DNA from: DASZUC01 sp035547775
Lineage (GTDB): Bacteria > Patescibacteriota > Saccharimonadia > Saccharimonadales > UBA4665
DNA: 16,448 nt
Direction: 5' to 3'
Assembly (NCBI GenBank): GCA_035547775.1
Contig: DASZUC010000001.1
Coordinates: 1 to 16,448 of the forward strand
The notes under the pieces are model-generated. The model had not been told where the DNA came from and did not search any database. It was given only the letters and a program-made list of their open reading frames with translations. Position numbers and translations under genes: made by a program. Shown in pieces: positions 6,409 through 13,221 of the stretch. The number at the start of each line of letters is the position of its first letter. Position 1 is the first letter of the stretch.

Positions 6409-7464
6409 CTATTCACTACAGAGTTTATGGCAGTATTTGGCCGCGTTGGCCTGCTGGTCTTGCAGATTGGTTGAGAAGTACGTAGTGCCGTTATCACCGG
6501 TCACAAAATACAGCCAATGGGTGTGGGCTGGATTGGTGGCAGCGGTTAAGGCCGAAAGGCTAATACTACTGATAGGGGTTGGCGGTAGACCAGGATGAAT
6601 TAAGGTGTTATACGGTGAATCATACTGCAAGTTAGGGGTTTGGCCGGCCATGATTGAGCCATACATAGCCGTAACGTCGGAGCCAAGGGTGGAGCCCTCT
6701 TTGAGGCGGCTCAAGAAGACCTGTGCAACCTTGGCTTGATCCGCGGGCTGATTGACCTCTTGTTCGACGATAGAAGTTAAGATTAGCCCCTTGTAGGTAG
6801 ATAACCCTTCTTTGGCGAAGGCTGACTGCACATCTGGAGTTAATTTCTCGCCCATCTCTGTTAAAGACTCACGGATAATCACGGAAGGGTCCGTGCCAGC
6901 GTCTTTTTCAAACGAATCCGGCCAGAGTAATCCCTCAAGTGTCTTAACCTTGGCCGGTTTGAAGGCTAACACCGGCAGATCGACGTATTGTTTGGGATTA
7001 AGGGCAGTATCGACAGAGTTGGGCGAAAAACCGTCGTTAATCAGATCGGCGCGCACCTGATCAATCCGGCGACCGGGCAAAATTGTCACCAAACGAGTAG
7101 CCACTTTACCCTTGGTGAGCGTGGCAATGATGGCCCGCGTGCCATCGCTGGGCGATAAGGCATAGGTGCCGGCCTGCAAACTCTGGCTGAGCTGTTTACT
7201 GTGCACATACAATTCCATGGCCCAGGCGCTGCGGATCAGATGAGCCGCCTGTAAGTGATCGGCAATTACTTTGACTGAATCACCGCTGTTGACGGTAAAA
7301 ATCTGGGTTTGTTGGCTATTACTGACAGGCTGTAATTCGTTGTCGTAGCGATGCCACGAAACACCTGCTCCAATGATCAAGAGTACAATCAGTCCTACCA
7401 ATAGCCACCAAATGCGACGCGGCAGCCTTGAACTAGATCGGTGTGGCACTTTATAAGCTTTCAT
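6409..7464 (-). CDS. mltG: Endolytic murein transglycosylase MltG (YceG-like)
   Basis: Inner-membrane lytic transglycosylase that cuts nascent glycan strands and so limits their length. From ATG 7464 (351 aa) there is a basic N-terminus, one TM helix (about 19-34), a LysM-like subdomain (about 54-125) and the YceG catalytic region: LEGLLWPDSF (176-185), SIVEQE (231-236, containing the catalytic Glu position), LGSDVTAMYG (260-269) and SPYNTLIHPGLPPTPISS (283-300), ending in the usual YFVTGDNGTTYFSTN. Start: AAGGAG lies 10 nt upstream of ATG 7464, better than TTG 7467. It overlaps ruvX by 14 bp, its Shine-Dalgarno lying inside ruvX, so translation is probably coupled. It ends the four-gene operon. 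Confidence 0.96.
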   Translation of the reverse strand: MKAYKVPHRSSSRLPRRIWWLLVGLIVLLIIGAGVSWHRYDNELQPVSNSQQTQIFTVNSGDSVKVIADHLQAAHLIRSAWAMELYVHSKQLSQSLQAGTYALSPSDGTRAIIATLTKGKVATRLVTILPGRRIDQVRADLINDGFSPNSVDTALNPKQYVDLPVLAFKPAKVKTLEGLLWPDSFEKDAGTDPSVIIRESLTEMGEKLTPDVQSAFAKEGLSTYKGLILTSIVEQEVNQPADQAKVAQVFLSRLKEGSTLGSDVTAMYGSIMAGQTPNLQYDSPYNTLIHPGLPPTPISSISLSALTAATNPAHTHWLYFVTGDNGTTYFSTNLQDQQANAAKYCHKLCSE

Positions 7465-7885
7465 CAAAAACTAACTCCTTGTGCTCAGTGAGGTAATCTT
7501 CCAAGATATAGGTCGCGGCCAGAGCATCAACTTCTTCTTTAGTATACAGCTTACCACGGGCTTGGAGCTCGGCCTCGGCATGCTTGCTGGTGAGGGCTTC
7601 ATCTTGCATGACGATGGGCAGAGGAAAATGCTGCCGCAGTTCAGTTACAAAAGCTTCTATGGCCTGAGTTTGAGCCGTTACCTGGCCTCGTAAGCCGCGA
7701 GGAAAACCCACTACCAACAATCGAACATTTTCAACTTCTACAATCTGTTCCAGACCGATCCATAAAGTGTCATCAGTATGCAATGTGATGACAGGGTGGG
7801 CCAAACGAGCAGTCTCGGAAGCGACCGCCACGCCAATCCGGCGCGCGCCGACGTCCAGAGCCAGCACCGAGCGCGGCGCTTGCAT
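7451..7885 (-). CDS. ruvX: RuvX/YqgF-family nuclease (pre-16S rRNA processing)
   Basis: RNase H-fold nuclease; family members process the 16S rRNA 5' end or are annotated as putative Holliday junction resolvases. The 144 aa (usual 130-150) contain LALDVGARRIGVAVA with Asp11, VVGFPRGLRGQ (58-68), the DExxTS signature QDEALTS (94-100, Asp95/Glu96) and the C-terminal VDALAATYILEDYL with Asp120, so the catalytic acidic set is complete. ATG 7885 lies 8 bp after the previous stop; GGGG ends 4 nt upstream, giving a perfect CCCCTAGGGG palindrome that joins the previous stop codon to this Shine-Dalgarno. It overlaps mltG by 14 bp. Confidence 0.96.
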   Translation of the reverse strand: MQAPRSVLALDVGARRIGVAVASETARLAHPVITLHTDDTLWIGLEQIVEVENVRLLVVGFPRGLRGQVTAQTQAIEAFVTELRQHFPLPIVMQDEALTSKHAEAELQARGKLYTKEEVDALAATYILEDYLTEHKELVFDESL

Positions 7886-7893
7886 GATTACCC

Positions 7894-9618
7894 CTAGGGG
7901 TTGTCGCCGTTTCGATTAGTATTCGCAGTTGTCGTAGGCTTGGCAACGTTGACGGTAATACGACCAGTATTCGTGGGCACGCTGCTCACCCAGAACGGAC
8001 TGTAGGTGATGTCGACACTGGTAACGTCGGGGTTGGTCTCTAATTCAGATTTCACATCGCCACTCTTCTTGCCAGCCGCCGAGCGCTTGATGGCTGCCAC
8101 GTCCAATTGTGGGCCAGCTTCAGCGGTGGCGGCCATGGTTAATTCGGCACCTTTACTATTTTGGCTTTCAACGTTGAAGGTGGCAGTGTCGATGCCTTCA
8201 CTCAAGATGCTTTGCTTACTGGTGTCGATCTGTTTTTTCACGAAGTTGTCGACCAAGGTTTTGAGGTCGCTCTGCTGCACGCCAAGCATGGTGTAGGTAA
8301 TGGTTTCGGTAACGGTGACATCATCGGCAGGGTCGCCCACATTGGCACTTGTTTTTACACTGGGAGTACCGGCATGGAACGTAGTATTGACGGCAAAGTA
8401 ATTCGAGCCAGTTAGTTGGTTCTCAAGCGATTGCTGGATGGTTGGATCCTTGGTATTAACCTTGGATTTGGCATCATTGATATCTGATTGGCTCACTACC
8501 TGGACATTTTTGTCGGTACCTCCACTGGCCGCACCGCTAGCCGAGGTATCTGAGCGACCAGAGACGCTAAAATCTGTCCCGTTACCAGTGTTATAACTCG
8601 AGCCTCCAGCGATAGCCACAACCTCAGTTGTACCTATTTGGTGATACTCAAAACAGTTCCCTTTGGGCGAACCAGAGCTGCTAAAACTGGTGTCAGTCTG
8701 AGTAATATAGGTCTGGCCACCACTACTCGTGATCCCGGTGCCGGCGGGAATGGGCTGGGGCAAGCTGAAACCCGATTCGCAGGCAGTCATGGTTACGCTA
8801 CCACTCGCCTTCTCGCCTTCATTTTTCTGACCGGTGGTGGGCACTTCTTCGGTGTAAGTTTTCTGTTGTTTGACAAGCTTGGCGGGCACGGTATTGGTGG
8901 CTGGGTCCAAAGAGGTGGCAGTGGTTGATAAGCTCAAATTGAGGTTGGCGTCTACATTGGTAGCGTCGGTTTTAATATTGATAGTGGCCGACGGCAGCAC
9001 TTTGAAGGCAAAAATGGCACCAATAATGAGCAGTAGGAGTAACGCACCGCCAATAACGAGCAGCAGGCGAAAACGCTCAAAGTTTGGCACATGCAGCTTC
9101 TTATCTTTTTGAACCGGCGGTGTAAAATCACGAGTGGGTACCTCGGTGTCTTCATCGGCATTATCAAGTTCGACCGTTTCAACATCATCGGTTGGTGGTG
9201 GCGGAGTGGGCAAGCCTGCCAGAGCACCGACCGGCTGGCTGCCAGCTGTGGCTGTGGTTACCTCAGCATCATCGGTGGTTAAAGCGGCAGCTTCATCAAC
9301 TTCTTCTTCGTGACCATCATCGGGACTGGGGGCGGAAGGAATTTCTGGCTTAGAAGTCAGGGTGCGAGCCACATACACGCCAGCCGCACCAGCCAATGGT
9401 AATAGGCCGGCTTCGGTGGTGATCAAAACCAGGTTCTTCTTGGCATCATCAGCGGCGCGCTTCAACAACTTCATGTTCACGATACTCTGGAAAACAGCAG
9501 CGCGCTTCGGCAACACCAAAGCGACAACCTTGCCAGAACTGCTGCGTAGCTTATCGATGATGCCAGTGATCTCATCATCGATATCGATATAAATAGTGTC
9601 TTTGTCGGATGCTGCCAT
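7894..9618 (-). CDS. Single-TM surface protein with cytoplasmic conserved domain, 574 aa
   Basis: I recall this as a type of protein widely conserved but uncharacterised in CPR bacteria. Residues 1-95 form a soluble domain (TIYIDIDDEITGIIDKLRSS, LVLPKRAAVFQSIVNMKLLKRAADDAKKNLVLIT) ending in a hydrophobic stretch (71-86); 95-175 is an acidic Pro/Thr-rich linker; 184-205 is a TM helix preceded by Arg/Lys; 206-574 is predicted extracellular, Ser/Thr/Gly-rich and beta-like. Within it an IPAGTGITSSGGQTYITQ segment resembles Baseplate_J-like repeats. Two cysteines (TACES and GNCFEY) may pair. It is followed 8 bp later by ruvX and preceded 11 bp away by the FtsA-like gene, so it belongs to that operon. 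ATG 9618 has no Shine-Dalgarno. A scaffold linking a cytoplasmic partner to the surface is inference only. Confidence 0.85.
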   Translation of the reverse strand: MAASDKDTIYIDIDDEITGIIDKLRSSSGKVVALVLPKRAAVFQSIVNMKLLKRAADDAKKNLVLITTEAGLLPLAGAAGVYVARTLTSKPEIPSAPSPDDGHEEEVDEAAALTTDDAEVTTATAGSQPVGALAGLPTPPPPTDDVETVELDNADEDTEVPTRDFTPPVQKDKKLHVPNFERFRLLLVIGGALLLLLIIGAIFAFKVLPSATINIKTDATNVDANLNLSLSTTATSLDPATNTVPAKLVKQQKTYTEEVPTTGQKNEGEKASGSVTMTACESGFSLPQPIPAGTGITSSGGQTYITQTDTSFSSSGSPKGNCFEYHQIGTTEVVAIAGGSSYNTGNGTDFSVSGRSDTSASGAASGGTDKNVQVVSQSDINDAKSKVNTKDPTIQQSLENQLTGSNYFAVNTTFHAGTPSVKTSANVGDPADDVTVTETITYTMLGVQQSDLKTLVDNFVKKQIDTSKQSILSEGIDTATFNVESQNSKGAELTMAATAEAGPQLDVAAIKRSAAGKKSGDVKSELETNPDVTSVDITYSPFWVSSVPTNTGRITVNVAKPTTTANTNRNGDNP

Positions 9619-9629
9619 AGATATAGTTG

Positions 9630-10961
9630 TTATGTACTTAACATTTTATCAAGTTTATCGCGCAAACTGCTGTTTGCGTTGGTAAATTGCATGGTGTCTA
9701 GGCCAACGCGCAGCAAGCCCATGGCGGTGATAAAGGTGTGGTCGGTTACATCGCCAGTGGCGTCGGTGATGCCATTTACTTGCTCCGGACGAATGTGATG
9801 GACGCTGGGCTTGCGCGTAAATGGCAGCTGCTTGTACCAATCAGTCTGCTCCAGCCGGTCCATTAACAGATCAAGTGATGAGCCGCCGCCACACAAAAAC
9901 AGGCGATGCGGCAGATGGTCGAGCTTGGTGAATTCACTTAAGGCCAGCTCAATGCCGCCAATCCAAACATCGGCCGTTTTGCCCAGGGCCGCTTCAATAG
10001 CCGGGCGTTTTTGGCTGGGAGCCTGGTTAGTACTCAGACCAACTTTGAGGGCTTCAGCTTGATCAAAATCGACGTTGAGGTCGCGCTCCACAGCGTGAGT
10101 ATAGGCTCGGCCGCCAATGCCAAACATCTTGGTGCCCTGCACGCCACCGTCATTAATCACCGCTATATCAGTCGTGCCGCCACCGACATCCATCAACACC
10201 GCGCTTAATGCTTGGTTGGTGTTGTTGCCAATCACCGCTCGAGCTACGGCAAAGGGCTCAGCCGCCACGGCCAGCAAATCTAAGTCTAGTTCTTGGGCGG
10301 TTTTTTCGAGCGCTCCAATGTGAATCATCGGCGCAAAGGCCGTATACAGCTGCACCACGACGTCTTTACCTTGGAACCCAATAGGGTTTGTAACCGGGTA
10401 GCCGTCAATTTCGATACTGACTAGTGCACTGTTCACCAAACGCACTTCAACTTCTTTACCGCCGAGCTCCCAAGCCAGCTGTTGCTTGGCCCGATTTTCG
10501 GCCCGCTCCTGTACTAGATTGATAATCTTTTCCATCTCAGCAATATCGATGGGTTTGCTGCTTTCCTTGCGCGCCACTCGAACAGTGGTGGTGGTACCCT
10601 TCACCAGTTCTCCGGCAATACCGATAATAGCCGTGCGAACGCTCACACCGGCCTGTGCTTCGGCAGCGCTGAGGGCGTGATCACAGTTCTGGACCACAGC
10701 GGCAATGTCGGCAATAGCGCCGGCTTGCATGTCGGTTAAGCCCTGGTGCTGACGGCCAACACCGATAATGTCGATAGTGCCATCGCTCGCATTGACCTTG
10801 CCAATCAGCGCCTTCACAAATTCCGTCCCAATGTCGAGAGCCACGAGGTACTGATCGCCACGACTACCGGTACGTGTTTTTACCCGCTCGGAAGCACGAC
10901 TAGCCCCTTCCCGGGCCAAACCAGCGGCGCTGCGACTGGCGCTCTTTAACTTATCAAGCAT
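9630..10961 (-). CDS. ftsA: FtsA-like actin-family cell division protein
   Basis: Actin-fold ATPase; FtsA tethers FtsZ to the membrane. Numbering from GTG 10979: phosphate-1 loop LVALDIGTEFVKALIGKV (45-62), then IDIIGVGRQHQGL and the SHS2/1C region (about 85-185, with AIIGIAGELV), phosphate-2 AVLMDVGGGTTDIAVI (260-275) and the adenosine motif LFLCGGGSSLDLL (360-372). This order and the IIGVG segment point to FtsA rather than PilM. An unusual 40-residue basic amphipathic stretch (LDKLKSASRSAAGLAREG...) precedes the first motif, and the C-terminus ends in a short amphipathic SSLRDKLDKML. Start: ATG 10961 lies 8 nt after an extended -10; GTG 10979 and ATG 10967 would lie inside or directly on that promoter. 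First gene of the operon with the 574-aa protein, ruvX and mltG. No ftsZ is in view. Confidence 0.9.
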   Translation of the reverse strand: MLDKLKSASRSAAGLAREGASRASERVKTRTGSRGDQYLVALDIGTEFVKALIGKVNASDGTIDIIGVGRQHQGLTDMQAGAIADIAAVVQNCDHALSAAEAQAGVSVRTAIIGIAGELVKGTTTTVRVARKESSKPIDIAEMEKIINLVQERAENRAKQQLAWELGGKEVEVRLVNSALVSIEIDGYPVTNPIGFQGKDVVVQLYTAFAPMIHIGALEKTAQELDLDLLAVAAEPFAVARAVIGNNTNQALSAVLMDVGGGTTDIAVINDGGVQGTKMFGIGGRAYTHAVERDLNVDFDQAEALKVGLSTNQAPSQKRPAIEAALGKTADVWIGGIELALSEFTKLDHLPHRLFLCGGGSSLDLLMDRLEQTDWYKQLPFTRKPSVHHIRPEQVNGITDATGDVTDHTFITAMGLLRVGLDTMQFTNANSSLRDKLDKMLST

Positions 10962-10969
10962 ATGCATTA

Positions 10970-10996
10970 ATTCTAGCACAGCTTATCAGGGGCAAC
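10970..10996 (-). promoter_or_regulatory. Promoter of the ftsA-like operon (near-leaderless)
   Basis: On the minus strand TTGCCC (10996-10991, 4/6), a 15-bp spacer and the extended -10 TGC-TAGAAT (10978-10970). Transcription would start near 10962, at ATG 10961. The GTG at 10979 overlaps the extended -10, which argues against it as start. Confidence 0.5.
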
Positions 10997-11039
10997 TGAG
11001 AAAAAGCTGGCTGTTTTTTAGAGGTATTCATGGAAATGA

Positions 11040-12149
11040 TTAGCGCCGATGGGAGCGTTTGGTTTGTGGTTTCAGTAGCCGTAGTTCACGACGTTCGCCC
11101 AACCAGAAGCTAGTGAGCATCAAGACTACAAGGCCGTAGCTCGGCCAGATATAGGTCAACATGTGACGTACCCAATCAGGAGTGCCGCTAATGGTGCTGC
11201 CGACGGTTGGAGTTTTAATGACACCCGTGCCAGGTGGCGGATTATTGATGATGGCCAGTAATTGTAGAGAGCTCGTTTGCCCCTTGGCGTCGCTCACACT
11301 AAAGGCTACCGGATAGGTGCCTTTGTAGCCCCCGTGTTTGTGGTAGATGTGGTCCAACGTAAGACTGCCAGCATGTGCACGGCTCAATAGAGCATGGCCG
11401 CCATCACCCCAGTCAACCGCTACAGCGTAAGGGGCAGTACCGCCCTCGATGGCCACCGTCCAGGGCGTGGCTTGACCAATGTAATAGCCTTGAAACTTGA
11501 AAGTTGACTTTAAAAGTAAGGGTTCGGCTACCGGTGATCCGCCAGAGCTAGCACCGCCCCCACTAGAGCCCGAGGAGCCACCACCGCCAGAGTGATGAGG
11601 TGGCGCGGGTGGTGTATAGGTCACATTAATGGGGTCCGACAGTGGCCCCGGTACGTCGGTCAGGCTAAAAGTCTGTACTTGCAGACGGTTGACCCCAGGA
11701 AACAGTGCCGTATCGAGATGATAAGTACCGGGTGGTTCACACATGGCCACGCCACTAAACGTGCTGTTGCGATACAGCGTCTCATAGGTGTTCAGCGCAC
11801 AGCTTCCCTTCAGCGACAGCGGTAAAGCCTTCACCGTCAAATCGGGCATTACCGTCTGGTTGTTGGTGGTATCAATAGTCGCCGCGATAGTGGGCGGCGG
11901 ACCGGGTACACGCACGTGCACAGTGTAACTGTCTGAGGCCGGGCCATACGTGGGGTCAGCGGTTGCCCAGCGCGTCCAGCTACTTAAAAAGACTCCCGTA
12001 CAGAGGACGATCATCGCCAATGTGGGGTATGAAGTGCTGCGTTTGGGCAACACATGACCAGTATGCCGATGGTGCACCACGCGCAGGTGTCGGCTGGTTT
12101 GGATTGCCCGCAGTTTCTTCGGCGCGGGCCGCTTGGCTGATTTTTTCAT
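11040..12149 (-). CDS. Surface protein with PKD-like domain and two TM segments
   Basis: Unrecognised function; probably envelope adhesion or structure. Numbering from ATG 12182: a very basic cytoplasmic N-terminus (12-52), TM1 (about 54-72), an Ig-like region (95-190) with Cys128 and Cys148 likely to form a disulfide, a Pro/His then Gly/Ser linker (191-217), a PKD-like domain (225-312; GGTAPYAVAVDWGDGG and YPVAFSVSDAKGQ), TM2 (about 343-361) and a basic C-terminal tail. Both ends would face the cytoplasm. Start: the upstream ATG 12182 overlaps a TATAAT box, so ATG 12149 (MKKSAKRPAPKK, 369 aa) is preferred, although it has no Shine-Dalgarno. It is transcribed divergently from the 319-aa gene. 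Confidence 0.85.
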   Translation of the reverse strand: MKKSAKRPAPKKLRAIQTSRHLRVVHHRHTGHVLPKRSTSYPTLAMIVLCTGVFLSSWTRWATADPTYGPASDSYTVHVRVPGPPPTIAATIDTTNNQTVMPDLTVKALPLSLKGSCALNTYETLYRNSTFSGVAMCEPPGTYHLDTALFPGVNRLQVQTFSLTDVPGPLSDPINVTYTPPAPPHHSGGGGSSGSSGGGASSGGSPVAEPLLLKSTFKFQGYYIGQATPWTVAIEGGTAPYAVAVDWGDGGHALLSRAHAGSLTLDHIYHKHGGYKGTYPVAFSVSDAKGQTSSLQLLAIINNPPPGTGVIKTPTVGSTISGTPDWVRHMLTYIWPSYGLVVLMLTSFWLGERRELRLLKPQTKRSHRR

Positions 12150-12180
12150 AACTAATTTTTGTTTTGGTAAAACCAAGCTC

Positions 12181-12186
12181 ATTATA
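12181..12186 (-). promoter_or_regulatory. -10 box of the PKD-like gene
   Basis: A perfect TATAAT on the minus strand (12186-12181) shares bases with ATG 12182. Transcription would begin near 12174, leaving a 25-nt leader before ATG 12149. No good -35 is visible, which lowers confidence. Confidence 0.4.
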
Positions 12187-12224
12187 GCGCATTCTGGCTG
12201 TTTACGCTAGTGGTTATAACTTTG

Positions 12225-12253
12225 TTGAATACCATGGGATTTTATTGTATAAT
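12225..12253 (+). promoter_or_regulatory. Promoter of the 319-aa gene (near-leaderless)
   Basis: TTGAAT (12225-12230, 4/6), a 17-bp spacer and TATAAT (12248-12253). The -10 box ends 8 nt before ATG 12262, so the transcript would have at most a few leader bases and no Shine-Dalgarno. Confidence 0.7.
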
Positions 12254-12261
12254 CTGACGAA

Positions 12262-13221
12262 ATGTCTGGGCCTGCACTTCCCGAAAAATTTCTATACCGC
12301 GATAGTGGTGACTTAGAGGCCTTGGCGCATAGCCAAGCTTTCGATATGCTGACCGACGATTACGCAGTGGAGCGTCGGACAGTGGCTCGCTGCGGTGACT
12401 TACGGATGGAAGCGGACTTAATTCCGCCAGAGATGGCCGAAATCCACGCCTTTCCTGGCATATTCAATGTATCTGGCTTTTCGGCTGAGCTACGAAGCCT
12501 GCCTGCCAGCGAAGATGATCAGCCAGCTGACTGGCTATTTAGTGCCAACTATAGCATTAATGGCGAGGACTACGCGCTGTCAGCTCAACCCGACAGCACC
12601 AGCCTGCGCACCAGCAGCTATGCTGGCTCAGAATTGGTCTACCGTTTCGATAGCACTATGGCCAGCCGCTTTTTATCAGCTATGGCCCTGCAAGCTGTGC
12701 AGGTCGGCACGGCGTTTATACGTTTAGACGCCGATTGGCGCGATCCTCAGGCAGCGCCCCAGCATCTTGATCAATTAATGCACTTGCTGGGTGAGAGTAG
12801 TGGAGTCTACGAGGGTACTCGAGTGGCATTTCTGCCCGTACCCGAACAAGATCGCGGTGTATTAATCCGGCACATGGAACGCGAAACACCTCGCACCTCC
12901 GGCATGACGGTTGACTACAAAATGGCCTGGCGCATTGGCGGCAGCTTGCTCTGCGGCCTGAACTCTTGCCAGCGCGAAGTAGCCCGCCACGACGGCCAAG
13001 AGCCCATGGAAATCCGCTACAGCGAACGTTGCCATGGCCGCTGTGAGCCTGAAGACTTGATTTTGGATGATTTATTTGGTGACGATGAAGAGTCGGCAGT
13101 GTTCAATCCAACTGATAATCACCTGGAATATGCCCGGGTCAACACCGCCATTATGCGCACACTACACTACTACCTGCGCCAGCCAAGATATGCGCAGGCT
13201 GACCGCATTTTCGAAATCTAG
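12262..13221 (+). CDS. Orphan soluble protein, 319 aa, with four clustered cysteines
   Basis: I do not recognise a family. There is no signal peptide or TM segment, so it is probably cytoplasmic. Residues 1-200 are mixed alpha/beta and acidic; 220-265 contain CGLNSC (Cys231, Cys236) and ERCHGRCEPED (Cys257, Cys261), a C-X4-C-X20-C-X3-C spacing that could bind a metal, though not a named zinc-finger pattern; 262-280 is strongly acidic (DLILDDLFGDDEE); the end is helical (INTAIMRTLHYYLRQ-like). ATG 12262 is the only plausible start: the -10 box ends 8 nt before it. Its TAG stop (13219-13221) directly abuts the TAA of convergent alaS, leaving no terminator. It is unlike alaS and its divergent neighbour, so context gives no function. 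Confidence 0.8.
   Translation: MSGPALPEKFLYRDSGDLEALAHSQAFDMLTDDYAVERRTVARCGDLRMEADLIPPEMAEIHAFPGIFNVSGFSAELRSLPASEDDQPADWLFSANYSINGEDYALSAQPDSTSLRTSSYAGSELVYRFDSTMASRFLSAMALQAVQVGTAFIRLDADWRDPQAAPQHLDQLMHLLGESSGVYEGTRVAFLPVPEQDRGVLIRHMERETPRTSGMTVDYKMAWRIGGSLLCGLNSCQREVARHDGQEPMEIRYSERCHGRCEPEDLILDDLFGDDEESAVFNPTDNHLEYARVNTAIMRTLHYYLRQPRYAQADRIFEI

Noticed and set aside
10981..11039. Possible terminator of the PKD-like gene (A-run, GC core, T-run)
   Set aside because: The GC stem is only two to three pairs with a bulge; too weak to call.
12254..12261. TGACGAA before the 319-aa ATG, matching one arm of the TTCGTCA hairpins
   Set aside because: The other arm is missing, so no stem can form; a 7-bp match here is plausibly chance.
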